A DNA stretch of 64,000 nucleotides from Paracoccus beibuensis. Its GTDB lineage: Bacteria; Pseudomonadota; Alphaproteobacteria; Rhodobacterales; Rhodobacteraceae. The notes below the pieces were generated by a model that had not been told where the DNA came from, did not search any database, and saw only the letters and a list, made by a program, of their open reading frames with translations. The translations under genes and the position numbers were made by a program. Below, piece by piece: positions 25,237 to 33,932 of the stretch (the stretch's first letter is position 1; every line of letters begins with the position of its first letter). The DNA is taken from positions 1 through 64,000 of the forward strand of contig NZ_JAOTBD010000010.1 of NCBI RefSeq assembly GCF_026162625.1, read 5' to 3'.

Positions 25237-25284
25237 GGCGTCCTGGGCATTATCCGCCGGTTGGCGGATGCTGCCCAGGACGCC
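25237..25284. terminator. 48-nt near-perfect hairpin downstream of the chemoreceptor gene
   Basis: The outer 13-bp stem GGCGTCCTGGGCA / TGCCCAGGACGCC is perfect. A 3-base internal mismatch and a 6-bp inner stem TCCGCC / GGCGGA close on a 4-base loop. It starts 13 bases beyond the chemoreceptor stop. There is no U-tract on either side, so it may act as a stability hairpin or Rho-linked terminator. Confidence 0.55.
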
Positions 25285-25297
25285 GACGTTGTGACGA

Positions 25298-26752
25298 TCA
25301 TACCGCTTGCCGCCACTGGGTGGACGATGGAGCGGCAAGATGGAAGCGGCTGACAAGGCTGCCGAGCGATTCGGCTTCGGTGTTGAGCAGAGCGCTTGTG
25401 GCGCTGGCTTCCTCGACCATGGCGGCGTTCTGCTGCGTCACATCGTCAAGGTAGCTGACCGCGCTGTTGATCTCGGAGATGCTGAGCGCCTGGCGCTGCG
25501 CAGTGGCCGCCATTTCGGTGACGCTGGCTTCGATGTCGCGAAAGACCGAGATGATGTCGCTCAGCGCGGCGTGGGTCGCCGTGACCAGTTCAGCGCCATG
25601 CGCCGTCTGCCTGACGCTGCGGTCGATCAGCTTCTGGATCGTGCGGACGGCATCCGCCGAGCGTTGCGCAAGGGCGCGAACCTCGGCCGCGACGACGGCG
25701 AAGCCCCGGCCCGCGTCGCCCGCGCGCGCAGCCTCGACCCCGGCGTTGAGTGCCAGCAGGTTCGTCTGGAACGCGATCTCGCTGATCACGGCGATGATCT
25801 GCTCCATCTCATTGGCGCTGGCCGACACGTCGGCCATCGCGGTTCGGGTGTCGTCCATGATGCGACTGCCGTTGGCGGCGACCTCACGGGCCTTGGCGGC
25901 CATCTCCTCGGCGGCGCGGCTGCGTTGGGCGGAATCCTGAACCGCCGCGGTCATCTCATTCAACGCCGCGGCCGTCTCTTCAAGGCTTGCGGCCTGCTGC
26001 TCGGTCCGCCGGGCCAGGTCGTCGGAAGCTGCCGCGATCTCTCGGGTCCCGGTGCCGATCTGCTCGGCGCCTTGCCGGACCGAGGACATGATCGCGGCCA
26101 GCCGTTCCACCGTGTCGTTGAAACGCGTCTTTTGTGACAGCGCCGGATCGACCCGGGCCGTCAGGTCTCCGTCGGACAGGCGACCGAGCGCGTCGGCCAG
26201 AGTGTCGAACGCCTCATGATGTGCATCCTCGATCTTGCGCCGGCGGTCGTCCACCTGCTCCAGGTAGGTCGAGATTGACAGGTCGATGTCCAGAAGGGCG
26301 GCGCGGATGACGGCGGACAGGTCCTCGGCCAGGCGGTCGCGGCCCGCAGAGGTCAGCGTGCGGCGGTCATTCACCAATCCCTTGATGATGTGGTGCAACA
26401 CCTGTCCATATCCGCCGATGTACCACCGCGGCTCCAGCCCTATCCGGGCATGCACCGCACCGATACGGCGGACGGACTGGGCATAATCGTCGCCGAATTC
26501 GGCAGAGAGAATGCGGTCCCAATGCTGTTGCTGGCTGTTCTTGGCGCGCTTGCCGTGGGTCTCATCGGCAAAGTGGCGGTCCAGGTGGGGGATTGTGGCG
26601 ATGCGCGCATAGAGCTCTGTCAGTGCGGTTCCGACGCTTTTCTGAAGACCACCCGTCATTGTCCGCAGCCGCGCCTGCGCATCCACGTCAAGCTTCAGGA
26701 AATCAAGGCGCGCCTCAAGTTCAACCGACGAGGCACAGTTCTGATTGGTCAC
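25298..26752 (-). CDS. Globin-coupled methyl-accepting chemotaxis protein (soluble)
   Basis: 484 residues from GTG at 26752, which has AAAGGA 7 bases upstream; the ATG at 26770 has no ribosome site. Residues about 15-165 are a protoglobin sensor domain, with [20 protein letters not shown] and [20 protein letters not shown] supplying the likely proximal His. A HAMP-like segment follows near 195-245, and then the signalling domain with the hairpin tip [20 protein letters not shown]. There are no membrane segments, so it should be a cytoplasmic haem-based oxygen or redox sensor of the HemAT type. No other che genes are in the window. Confidence 0.88.
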   Translation of the reverse strand: MTNQNCASSVELEARLDFLKLDVDAQARLRTMTGGLQKSVGTALTELYARIATIPHLDRHFADETHGKRAKNSQQQHWDRILSAEFGDDYAQSVRRIGAVHARIGLEPRWYIGGYGQVLHHIIKGLVNDRRTLTSAGRDRLAEDLSAVIRAALLDIDLSISTYLEQVDDRRRKIEDAHHEAFDTLADALGRLSDGDLTARVDPALSQKTRFNDTVERLAAIMSSVRQGAEQIGTGTREIAAASDDLARRTEQQAASLEETAAALNEMTAAVQDSAQRSRAAEEMAAKAREVAANGSRIMDDTRTAMADVSASANEMEQIIAVISEIAFQTNLLALNAGVEAARAGDAGRGFAVVAAEVRALAQRSADAVRTIQKLIDRSVRQTAHGAELVTATHAALSDIISVFRDIEASVTEMAATAQRQALSISEINSAVSYLDDVTQQNAAMVEEASATSALLNTEAESLGSLVSRFHLAAPSSTQWRQAV

Positions 26753-26844
26753 CGCAGGATCCTTTCGCATGACAAAAGCGGACGGGATCTGCGTAGTCCT
26801 AAATATTTAAGGCCTGCTGAACGGCGGGCGCGAATTCTTCATGT

Positions 26845-26882
26845 ACGAAGGGGCCGACCACAGACGCGGTCAGCCCCTTCGT
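26845..26882 (-). terminator. Hairpin terminator of the ectoine operon
   Basis: On the minus strand ACGAAGGGGCTGACC pairs with GGTCGGCCCCTTCGT (15 bp, one wobble) around an 8-base loop, 21 bases past the aspartokinase stop. No strong U-tract follows, but position and stability fit termination between the ectoine operon and the chemoreceptor gene. Confidence 0.7.
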
Positions 26883-26903
26883 GCTTCCCGGCACTCGGTC
26901 CGG

Positions 26904-28322
26904 TCAGGCAGCCTTGGGCAACACTGCCTTGCGATCCTCGACCAGGGCCCGGTGCAGCGCCTTGATCGATGCGGACAGCGCGTCGCGTTCGACGATGAAC
27001 TGCACGTCGACGGGGCGAGGGCCCTGCGTTGCGCCGATGGCCGACACGTCGGCCTCTGCCAACGCGTTCAGACCGCGGCTGAGCACCGCCAGCCCGTCCA
27101 GATCGCGCCCCACGGCCGAGGCCATGGCCACCGCCCGCGACGACACGCAGGCCGAAGGGTAACGGTCCGTCAGGTCCTTCTCGACCCGACGCAGCACTTT
27201 CAAACTGCTGTCAACGTAATGCGTGATCGTGTTGGCGTTCGACACCTTGCTGACGATGCGCACCTTGTGCCGCGTCAGCACCTCGAGGAGCGTGGCGTCA
27301 TAGCCCTTGGCGCCGACCATGTCTTGTTCGAACAGCTCCAGCGCAAAAAGATCCAGGCCGGTCACGATTTCGACCGCCGGTTCCGTCGCGGGCTGATCGT
27401 CGATCAGCGTGCCGGGATCGTGCGGCTCGAACGCATTGGTGACGCGCAGGGGCACCCCCGACTGGCGCAGCGTCTTGGCGGCCTTGGGGTGGATTGCCTC
27501 CATCCCAAGGTTCGACAACTGGTCAGCAACGTCATAATTCGTGCGCCCCAGCTTGCGGACAGCGTCCTGCCCCACCAGTTTGGGATCGGCCGAGGACAGG
27601 TGGAACTCCTTGTGGATGATCGCCTCGCGCGCGCCCGTCAGGGCGGCCAGGCGCGAAAATGTCACTTCGGAGTAGCCCCGGTCGAATTCACGCATCAGAC
27701 CCTCGCGGCACTGGGCATAGCCGGTGACGATCGGCATCTCGGTCTGCGGATCGACACCCTCCATCGCATCCAGGATGCGCTGGTCGAGGTTCACCTCGCC
27801 CTCGTCGCGCCAGCCAGACAGATCGACGAAGCGGGCCGAGATCCCGGCGCGCTGCAGCATCAGGGTCGTGACGAAGGCGGAATGCGCCTCGCCAAGGCCC
27901 GACAGAAGTTCGCGCGTGTGCAGCAGGTGTTCCGACAAACGGAAATGGCCATAGGAGCAGAGGCGCTGCAGGTCGATCAGGCAGTTCTTCGCCCCCAGCA
28001 GCCGGTCGCGCACGAAGGCATCGGCCCGTTCGACATCGCCCGGATGGTCCAGTACCACGCGGTGCGCTTCCAGCATCGCCTCGCTGGCGCGGTCGAGCGC
28101 GGCCAGCCAGCCATGGTCGTCCTCTCCGCTGGCGAAGGCGGCATAGACGCCCTGTTCGCCGGACTTCTTGTGCTCCAGCAGCAGGTTGGTGATGCCCCCG
28201 AAGGCCGAGACCACGAAGACGCGGCCATAGGGGTTCTGGCGGTCGCCGATCAGCACCGTGTCGCGAAGCTCGTGGACCCGCGACATCGAGGTGCCGCCGA
28301 TCTTTTCGACGGTATGGGTCAT
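26904..28322 (-). CDS. ask: Ectoine-specific aspartate kinase
   Basis: 472 residues. The kinase domain starts with HTVEKIGGTSMSRVHELRD (ATP-binding KxGGTS) and VFVVSAFGGITNLLLEHKK, with LDQRILDAMEGVDPQTEMPI and PIVTGYAQCREG in the substrate region. Tandem ACT domains occupy the C-terminal third. This Ask_Ect group is distinct from housekeeping LysC and supplies aspartyl phosphate for L-aspartate semialdehyde, the ectoine precursor, often without feedback inhibition. It starts 3 bases after ectC, completing ectABC-ask. Confidence 0.93.
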   Translation of the reverse strand: MTHTVEKIGGTSMSRVHELRDTVLIGDRQNPYGRVFVVSAFGGITNLLLEHKKSGEQGVYAAFASGEDDHGWLAALDRASEAMLEAHRVVLDHPGDVERADAFVRDRLLGAKNCLIDLQRLCSYGHFRLSEHLLHTRELLSGLGEAHSAFVTTLMLQRAGISARFVDLSGWRDEGEVNLDQRILDAMEGVDPQTEMPIVTGYAQCREGLMREFDRGYSEVTFSRLAALTGAREAIIHKEFHLSSADPKLVGQDAVRKLGRTNYDVADQLSNLGMEAIHPKAAKTLRQSGVPLRVTNAFEPHDPGTLIDDQPATEPAVEIVTGLDLFALELFEQDMVGAKGYDATLLEVLTRHKVRIVSKVSNANTITHYVDSSLKVLRRVEKDLTDRYPSACVSSRAVAMASAVGRDLDGLAVLSRGLNALAEADVSAIGATQGPRPVDVQFIVERDALSASIKALHRALVEDRKAVLPKAA

Positions 28323-28325
28323 GGT

Positions 28326-28718
28326 CTAGGCCGTTTCGGCAGCCGGGGCATAGCTGCCGTCCTCTCGGTGAACCTCCGTGCCAGTCACGGGCGGATTGAA
28401 GCAGCAGGCCATGACCAGCGTTTCCTCGGCCCGCACGGTGTGGTGGTCGTGCAGGTTCAACGCATACATCGTGCCGGGCACGATCTGGTGCGTCTCTCCG
28501 GTGGCAAGATCCGTGATCGAGCCCTTGCCCGACATGCAGTAGACGCTTTCGAAGTGGTTCTTGTAATGGAACGTGTGTTCCGAACCCGCCTCCAGCGTGG
28601 TGATGTGGAAGGAAAACCCCATCCCGTCATCAGCCAGCAGCATCCGGACCGAGTTCCAGCGGGCGTCCGACACCGAGCGGTCGGTGTCCTTGAGGTCGTG
28701 GAAATTGCGAACGATCAT
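28326..28718 (-). CDS. ectC: L-ectoine synthase
   Basis: 130 residues, a single cupin domain of standard EctC length. MIVRNFHDLKDTDRSV and GMGFSFHITTLEAGSEHTFH are the conserved N-terminal part, and YCMSGKGSITDLATGETHQI and YALNLHDHHTVRAEE carry the metal- and substrate-binding residues. It cyclises N-gamma-acetyl-2,4-diaminobutyrate to ectoine. Gaps of 5 and 3 bases to ectB and ask show one operon. Confidence 0.97.
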   Translation of the reverse strand: MIVRNFHDLKDTDRSVSDARWNSVRMLLADDGMGFSFHITTLEAGSEHTFHYKNHFESVYCMSGKGSITDLATGETHQIVPGTMYALNLHDHHTVRAEETLVMACCFNPPVTGTEVHREDGSYAPAAETA

Positions 28719-28723
28719 GTCGA

Positions 28724-30019
28724 TTACTCCGCTGCGATCTTGGTGGTGGCAAGGACGTCACGGGCCGCATCCAGCAGGATGTCGAAGCCTTTTTCAAGCA
28801 CGTCCTCGGGCGTGGTCAGCGGCGCCAGGACCTTGACCACCTGATCCTCGTTCCCCGAGGTCTCGATGATCAGCCCGCCGTCGAAGGCGCGCTTGCAAAT
28901 GGCGCCAGCCAGCTCTCCGCTGCCGACATCGACGCCGCGCATCAGGCCGCGGCCCTTGAGGAAGGCGCCGGGAACCATGTCGCGCAGCTGGGTCAGCCGC
29001 GTCTCGATGATCTTCGACTTCTCGGCAAGTTCAGCCTCGAAGGCCTTGTCGGCCCAGAACTTTTCGATGGCGACGCGGGCGGTCACGAAGGCATGGGTGT
29101 TGCCGCGGAAGGTGCCGTTGTGTTCGGCCGGGCCGAAGACGTCATGGTCCGGGCGCACCAGCACCATGGCCAGCGGCAGGCCGAAGCCGGATACGGATTT
29201 CGCCATCGGCACCAGGTCGGGGACGACGCCCATGTCCTCGAACGAGAAGAACTTGCCGGTGCGGCCGCAGCCCGCCTGGATGTCGTCCAGGATCAGAAGC
29301 GCGCCGTGGCGCTTGGCAATGTCGGCCACCGCACGAACAAAGTCTACCGATGCGGCGTTCAGGCCGCCTTCGCCCTGCACCGTTTCCAGCATGATCGCGG
29401 CGGGCGCGTCGATGCCGCCCGAGGCGTCCGACAGCATCTGATCCAGCAGCGCGGCACTGTCCAGGCCTTCGGCATAACCGTCGAAGGGCACGCGGGTGAC
29501 GCCCTGCGTCTCCATCCCCGCGCCGCCACGGTGATAGCCGTTGCCGGTCGCGGCCAGCGCGCCCATGGTCACGCCATGGAAGCCGTTGGTGAAGGCGATG
29601 ACGTTGGTGCGGCCGGTCGACTTCCGCGCGATCTTCATGGCGGCTTCCACCGCATTGGCACCGGTGGGGCCTGTGAACATCACGCGGTGATCCATGTCGC
29701 GCGGCGCCAGGATGTGGCGCTCGAACGCGTCGAGGAACGCGGCCTTGGCGGTGGTGTGCAGATCAAGACCATGGGCGATGCCGTCGCTGCCGATATGCTC
29801 GATCAGCGCGGCCTTCATGTCCGGGTCGTTGTGACCATAGTTCAGCGAGGAACAGCCGGCCAGAAAGTCGATATGTTCGCGACCGTCGGCGGCTCGCATG
29901 ATAGAGCCGCTGGCCGAGGTGAAGACCGAGGGGATTCCCCGGCAATAGGATCGCGCCTCGCTTTCGCGGCGCTCGAAAATGGCGGTGTCATTGGTCATGT
30001 TCGTCATGTCCTTGGGCAT
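28724..30019 (-). CDS. ectB: Diaminobutyrate-2-oxoglutarate transaminase
   Basis: 431 residues, class III PLP aminotransferase. FLAGCSSLNYGHNDPDMK is the N-terminal substrate region, FTNGFHGVTMGALAATGNGY binds the cofactor phosphate, LLILDDIQAGCGRTGKFF holds the Asp that contacts the pyridine nitrogen, and PMAKSVSGFGLPLAMVLV contains the Schiff-base Lys. It forms 2,4-diaminobutyrate from aspartate semialdehyde and glutamate. AAGGACG lies 4 bases before the ATG. Confidence 0.97.
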   Translation of the reverse strand: MPKDMTNMTNDTAIFERRESEARSYCRGIPSVFTSASGSIMRAADGREHIDFLAGCSSLNYGHNDPDMKAALIEHIGSDGIAHGLDLHTTAKAAFLDAFERHILAPRDMDHRVMFTGPTGANAVEAAMKIARKSTGRTNVIAFTNGFHGVTMGALAATGNGYHRGGAGMETQGVTRVPFDGYAEGLDSAALLDQMLSDASGGIDAPAAIMLETVQGEGGLNAASVDFVRAVADIAKRHGALLILDDIQAGCGRTGKFFSFEDMGVVPDLVPMAKSVSGFGLPLAMVLVRPDHDVFGPAEHNGTFRGNTHAFVTARVAIEKFWADKAFEAELAEKSKIIETRLTQLRDMVPGAFLKGRGLMRGVDVGSGELAGAICKRAFDGGLIIETSGNEDQVVKVLAPLTTPEDVLEKGFDILLDAARDVLATTKIAAE

Positions 30020-30073
30020 GGAACGTCCTTTCGCACGGAGTGCGTTGTCTGGAATGCTTCGAGGGCTGAAGGA

Positions 30074-30610
30074 TCAGGCCGCGCGGGCCCGCATCGCCGC
30101 ACGGGGCAGGGTGATCGTCACCATGTGCTCTGTCGCGTGGCGCCCGTCGAAATGGTCGTGGCGGGTGTAGTGGGGATCGTCCGACAGCTCTCCGCCGACA
30201 TGGCGGGCCAGGCTGCGGAACAGCGCCCAAGAGGCGTCGTTGTCGCGCGTGATCGTCGTGTTCAGACGGCAGGCATCGGCGCATTCATCGCGATTGATGA
30301 GGTCCATCAACATCTTGCGGCCCAGACCTAGTCCCCGCGCCTTGGCGCTGACAGCCACCTGCCACACGAAAAGCGCGTCCTCGTTAGGGATCATGTGGCC
30401 GGAAATCCAGCCGACGATCTCGCCGTCAAGTTCGGCCACGACGCAGGTGTCGCGGAAGTGTTCGGCCTGCACGATGTTGCAGTACATGGAGTTCTCGTCC
30501 AGCGGCTTGCACTCGCGCACCAACTCCCACACTGCCGACCCGTCGGTGGGATCGGGCTTGCGCAGCGTCAGCTGGCGGGGGCGTTCGATGTCTTGCACGT
30601 CTCTGGGCAT
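30074..30610 (-). CDS. ectA: Diaminobutyrate acetyltransferase
   Basis: 178 residues from ATG 30610, the usual EctA length. GNAT fold with LRKPDPTDGSAVWELVRECK, LDENSMYCNIVQAEHFRDT (substrate loop), FVWQVAVSAKARGLGLGRKM (acetyl-CoA pyrophosphate loop) and LNTTITRDNDASWALFRSLA. It acetylates the gamma-amino group of diaminobutyrate. GGGAG or GAGG precede 30610; an upstream ATG at 30640 would add ten residues but has no Shine-Dalgarno sequence. First gene of the ectoine operon. Confidence 0.96.
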   Translation of the reverse strand: MPRDVQDIERPRQLTLRKPDPTDGSAVWELVRECKPLDENSMYCNIVQAEHFRDTCVVAELDGEIVGWISGHMIPNEDALFVWQVAVSAKARGLGLGRKMLMDLINRDECADACRLNTTITRDNDASWALFRSLARHVGGELSDDPHYTRHDHFDGRHATEHMVTITLPRAAMRARAA

Positions 30611-30670
30611 GGGCTCCCGATCCTCAGTTGCTTCGGCCATCAAACTAGTCAACCGCGCCTTCGGTTGCAA

Positions 30671-30697
30671 CAGTTTTGACCGAAAAACGCCAGTTTT
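30671..30697. promoter_or_regulatory. Direct repeat CAGTTTT at 20-bp spacing upstream of ectA
   Basis: CAGTTTT occurs at 30671-30677 and 30691-30697, exactly two helical turns apart, in the 226-bp divergent region between ectA and ectR. Paired sites on one DNA face fit a regulator or osmotic control element. EctR or a global osmoregulator are candidates; this is inference. Confidence 0.4.
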
Positions 30698-30836
30698 CAG
30701 CTAAGTGACCGCGATCAAAGGCCTTATTTCGGATGATGCGCACGGACGCGTGACCGCCACGGTTCGCCGGACGAAATGTTTTTGGACCTAAGCGAAGGCC
30801 GTTGCCCTTCCGACCCCAAGGCTGGCATAATGGGGC

Positions 30837-31340
30837 ATGACCACGCCCGCCGCCATTCCACGCACCGATGCCGCCCTGATCGCGCTGCGGCGCATCCTGC
30901 GCGCGACCGAACAGTACGAACGCGACCTGGCGCAGGCGGCCCGGCTGACGCCCGCCAAGCTGCGGGTGCTGCAGATCCTGGCGGGGCGGGACGAACGTTC
31001 GGCGACGCCGACGCAGCTGTCGGCGCAGATGGGCGTCAGCCAGGCGACGGTGACGGCGCTGGTGGATCAGCTGGATAAACTGGGGTTGACCCAGCGCCAG
31101 CGGTCCAGCACCGACCGGCGGCAGTTGCACGTCATCATGACCGAGGCCGGGGCCACCGCGCTGCGCGATGCGCCCGACGCCCTGCAGCAGCATTTCGTCA
31201 CCGGCTTCGAGGCGCTGCACGACTGGGAGCAGGCGATGCTGGTCGCCTCGCTCGAACGGGTGGCGGCGATGCTGAACGCCCATGGCATCGATGCCTCGCC
31301 GGTCCTGACCCTTGGTGAAATCGGGCGCATGCGCCGCTGA
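30837..31340 (+). CDS. ectR: MarR-family transcriptional regulator, EctR-like
   Basis: 167 residues. A winged helix-turn-helix runs from about 35 to 110: LTPAKLRVLQILAGRD, TPTQLSAQMGVSQATVTALV (recognition helix), LTQRQRSSTDRRQLHVIMT (wing with the MarR DxR motif). It is divergent from ectA, the position of the ectoine repressor EctR described in halotolerant methylotrophs and other alphaproteobacteria. It would repress ectABC-ask at low salt. One base separates its stop from the convergent gnd stop. Confidence 0.85.
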   Translation: MTTPAAIPRTDAALIALRRILRATEQYERDLAQAARLTPAKLRVLQILAGRDERSATPTQLSAQMGVSQATVTALVDQLDKLGLTQRQRSSTDRRQLHVIMTEAGATALRDAPDALQQHFVTGFEALHDWEQAMLVASLERVAAMLNAHGIDASPVLTLGEIGRMRR

Positions 31341-31341
31341 G

Positions 31342-32745
31342 TCAGCTTCCCCAGGGGCCGTGCGGGTCGTCGATGCCGTCCAGACGCTCGAACCCGTGGG
31401 CCCCGAAGAAGTCGCGCTGCGCCTGGATCATGTTCGCCGTTCCGCGCGACGTGCGCATCATGTCGAACCACATCAGCCCCGATGCCAACGCTGGCAGGGC
31501 GTGGCCAGCCCCGATCCCCTGCGACACGACCTGGCGCAGGGACGGCATCGCCCGCTCCAGCAGGTCCGCGAAGAAGGGCGCCATGATCAGGTTGCGGGCC
31601 GGATCCTCGGCCAACGCGTCGGCCATGTCGTTCAGCATGGCCGAGCGGATGATGCAGCCTGCACGCCAGACACGCGCGATGCCGGGCAGGTCCAGCGTCC
31701 AGCCGAACCGCTGCGAGGCCCCGTCGATCATCGTGAAGCCCTGAGCATAGCAGAGGATCTTCCCGGCGATTAGCGCCTGTTCCAGCACCGCCGCATCAAG
31801 CGGGCAGGGGCCGGGGGCGGCACCGAAGCGCGCCTCGCCCGCCTTGCGCTCTTCCAGGCGGGCCGAGACGTTGCGCGCCATGACTGCGGCCTCGATCACG
31901 GGGATGGGGGCGGCCAGATGCTGCGCCTCGATGGCGGTCCAGCGGCCGGTGCCCTTCTGTCCCGCGCGATCCAGGATCACGTCGGGCATGGCGGCGCCCG
32001 TATGCGGATCGCGCGCGGCGGTGACCTTGGCTGAAATCTCGATCAGATAGCTGGACAGCACACCCTTGTTCCAGCCCGCGAAGATGTCCGACATCGCGGC
32101 CGCGTCCAGGTCCAGCCCGTCGCGCATCAGGCCATAGACCTCTGCGATCATCTGCATGTCGGCATATTCGATGCCGTTATGGACCATCTTGACGAAGTGG
32201 CCCGCGCCGCCGTCGCCCATGCGGGCCGCGCAGGGCGTGCCGTCGTCGGCCTTGGCCGAGATGGCCGTCATCACCGGCGAGACCAGGTCCCAGTCGGCCT
32301 GCGTGCCGCCACCCATGATCGCCGGGCCGTGCCGCGCGCCGTCCTCGCCGCCGGACACGCCCATGCCCAGGAAGCGGAACGGCAGGTCGGCCTGATCGCG
32401 GCGGGTGGTGTCGTGGAAATCGGCATTGCCCGCGTCGATCACCAGGTCATCGGGCGCCAACAGCGGCGCAAGCGATTCCAGCTGCGCATCGACGGCAACG
32501 CCGGCCGGGACCATCAGGATGATCGCGCGGGGCGGCGCGATCGCCGCGACCAGTTCGGCCAGCGTTTCGGCCGGCACGATCCGCTGCGCCAGGTCGCCCG
32601 CATCGTCGTGGAATCGCTGCGCCACACCGGAAGTTCGATTCCAGACCGCGATGGGAAAGCCCTTCTCCGCGATGTTCAGCGCCAGCGCCGCGCCCATCGT
32701 GCCAAGGCCGATCAGCCCGATCCGCGGTTGGTTGCTGTCCGTCAT
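31342..32745 (-). CDS. gnd: 6-phosphogluconate dehydrogenase (decarboxylating)
   Basis: 467 residues, standard length. RIGLIGLGTMGAALALNIAE is the NADP-binding Rossmann motif, LGMGVSGGEDGARHGPAIMG the 6PGDH signature, and GHFVKMVHNGIEYADMQMIA carries the catalytic Lys and substrate residues. DRAGQKGTGRWTAIEA and RRDFFGAHGFERLDG complete the family. It oxidises 6-phosphogluconate to ribulose 5-phosphate in the cytosol. ATG 32745 has GGAG 8 bases upstream and is preferred to ATG 32751 or 32781. Confidence 0.97.
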   Translation of the reverse strand: MTDSNQPRIGLIGLGTMGAALALNIAEKGFPIAVWNRTSGVAQRFHDDAGDLAQRIVPAETLAELVAAIAPPRAIILMVPAGVAVDAQLESLAPLLAPDDLVIDAGNADFHDTTRRDQADLPFRFLGMGVSGGEDGARHGPAIMGGGTQADWDLVSPVMTAISAKADDGTPCAARMGDGGAGHFVKMVHNGIEYADMQMIAEVYGLMRDGLDLDAAAMSDIFAGWNKGVLSSYLIEISAKVTAARDPHTGAAMPDVILDRAGQKGTGRWTAIEAQHLAAPIPVIEAAVMARNVSARLEERKAGEARFGAAPGPCPLDAAVLEQALIAGKILCYAQGFTMIDGASQRFGWTLDLPGIARVWRAGCIIRSAMLNDMADALAEDPARNLIMAPFFADLLERAMPSLRQVVSQGIGAGHALPALASGLMWFDMMRTSRGTANMIQAQRDFFGAHGFERLDGIDDPHGPWGS

Positions 32746-32808
32746 GCCCATGTCTCCACCCTTGGTCGCAAATGTCGTCAAGCTGGTTACGCTAACGGCG
32801 CGGCGGTG

Positions 32809-33258
32809 TCACGTCGCGACGGTGCGCGGCTTGATGCAGATCAGCGTCTGGAGGCCGGTGGCGACATGGGTGCGCCGTGTGGCGGTTACGCCCCAGACAT
32901 CCAGCTGGCAGATGGTCAGCGTTCGGCCTGGCTTCACGACGCGGCCCACGGCCTCCAGCCAGTCGCCTTGCGCGGGGTTCAGCAGGTTCAGCTTGAACTC
33001 GGTCGTCAGCACCTCGTGCCCCGGAGGGAACAGGGTGAAGGCCGCGTAACCGCCCGCCGAATCCGCCAGGGCCGCCGTGCCGCCCGCGTGGAAATAGCCA
33101 TGCTGCTGGGTCAGCTCGCGCCGGAAGGGCAGGCGCAGGGTCACCAGGCCCGGCGCCACGTCGACGATGCTGGCCCCCAGATGCGCCATCAGGCCCTGCG
33201 CATCGAAGCTGGCCCGCAGCCGGTCGATCGTCTGGGGCGGAAGTTCCGGCTGTGACAT
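32809..33258 (-). CDS. PaaI-type hotdog-fold thioesterase
   Basis: 149 residues. The hotdog fold is seen as LMAHLGASIVDVAPGLVTLR, QQHGYFHAGGTAALADSAGG (active-site HGG/Asp region) and VLTTEFKLNLLNPAQGD. It hydrolyses acyl- or phenylacetyl-CoA esters; substrate unknown. The start at 33258 has a full GGAGGAG 5 bases upstream; the open frame further upstream is antisense noise. 63 bases upstream of gnd on the same strand. Confidence 0.87.
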   Translation of the reverse strand: MSQPELPPQTIDRLRASFDAQGLMAHLGASIVDVAPGLVTLRLPFRRELTQQHGYFHAGGTAALADSAGGYAAFTLFPPGHEVLTTEFKLNLLNPAQGDWLEAVGRVVKPGRTLTICQLDVWGVTATRRTHVATGLQTLICIKPRTVAT

Positions 33259-33337
33259 GGTTTCTCCTCCTCTGGCGGTCAGGGCAGTGTGGCGTGGCCC
33301 CGCGGAGTGCGGAAGCCCGTTCGGGGGGGTGCGGGCA

Positions 33338-33363
33338 TGAAAAGGGGCCCCGAAGGGCCCCCG
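33338..33363 (-). terminator. Rho-independent terminator of bioY
   Basis: On the minus strand GGGGCCC, a short TTC-containing loop and GGGGCCC form a strong hairpin followed by TTTT, 24 bases past the bioY stop. Confidence 0.8.
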
Positions 33364-33386
33364 TTTCGGTCGCATCTCCGGTCGGC

Positions 33387-33932
33387 TCAGCGGCGCAGGC
33401 GCTGGCCGGCCTCGATCAGCGCGGCGCCGAGGCCGATCTTGACGATGTCGCCCAACAGGAAGGGCAGGATACCCACGGCCAGCAGGCGATCCGCCGGCAC
33501 GAAGGCCGACAGCCACAGCAGGCCCGGAACATAGATGGCGATGGTGCCCGCCAGCATTGCCAGCGCGCGCATGCCTATGCCGCGGCCCTGCGCCAGCGCG
33601 CCGGTCACGACCATCGACAGCGCCATGCCGATCAGGAAGCCGGTGGTCGGACCTGCCAGATACGCCAGCCCCAGCCCGCGCTCGGGCGAGCCTGCGAAGA
33701 CCGGCAGGCCGGCAAGACCTGCGGCCATGTAGGTGCCCATCGCCGCCAGCCCCAGGCGGGGACCGAGCGCCGCCGCGATGACCAGCACGGCCAGCGTCTG
33801 CAGCGTCATCGGCACCGGCCAGAACGGCACCTGCGCCTTGGCGCCAAGCGCGATCAGGGCGGCCGCGCCGATGGTCAGGCCGATGGTGGCGCCAAGGCCG
33901 AATGTCGTGCGGTTGTCTCGTGCAAGAAGCAT
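33387..33932 (-). CDS. bioY: Biotin transporter BioY (ECF S-component)
   Basis: 181 residues with six membrane segments. Family motifs are VPFWPVPMTLQTLAVLVIAA, the substrate-side GTYMAAGLAGLPVFAG and LAGPTTGFLIGMAL, and the last segment with LPFLLGDIVKIGLGAALIEA. BioY binds biotin and works with an ECF energising module (EcfA/EcfT or BioMN), not present nearby; solitary BioY can still transport. ATG 33932 has AAGGGA 8 bases upstream. Confidence 0.93.
   Translation of the reverse strand: MLLARDNRTTFGLGATIGLTIGAAALIALGAKAQVPFWPVPMTLQTLAVLVIAAALGPRLGLAAMGTYMAAGLAGLPVFAGSPERGLGLAYLAGPTTGFLIGMALSMVVTGALAQGRGIGMRALAMLAGTIAIYVPGLLWLSAFVPADRLLAVGILPFLLGDIVKIGLGAALIEAGQRLRR

Larger units (their letters stand above)
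24848..25297. other. 450-bp convergent intergenic region
   Basis: No gene is apparent. It separates the plus-strand tct operon from the minus-strand chemoreceptor and contains two strong hairpins (25036-25075 and 25237-25284). Confidence 0.5.
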
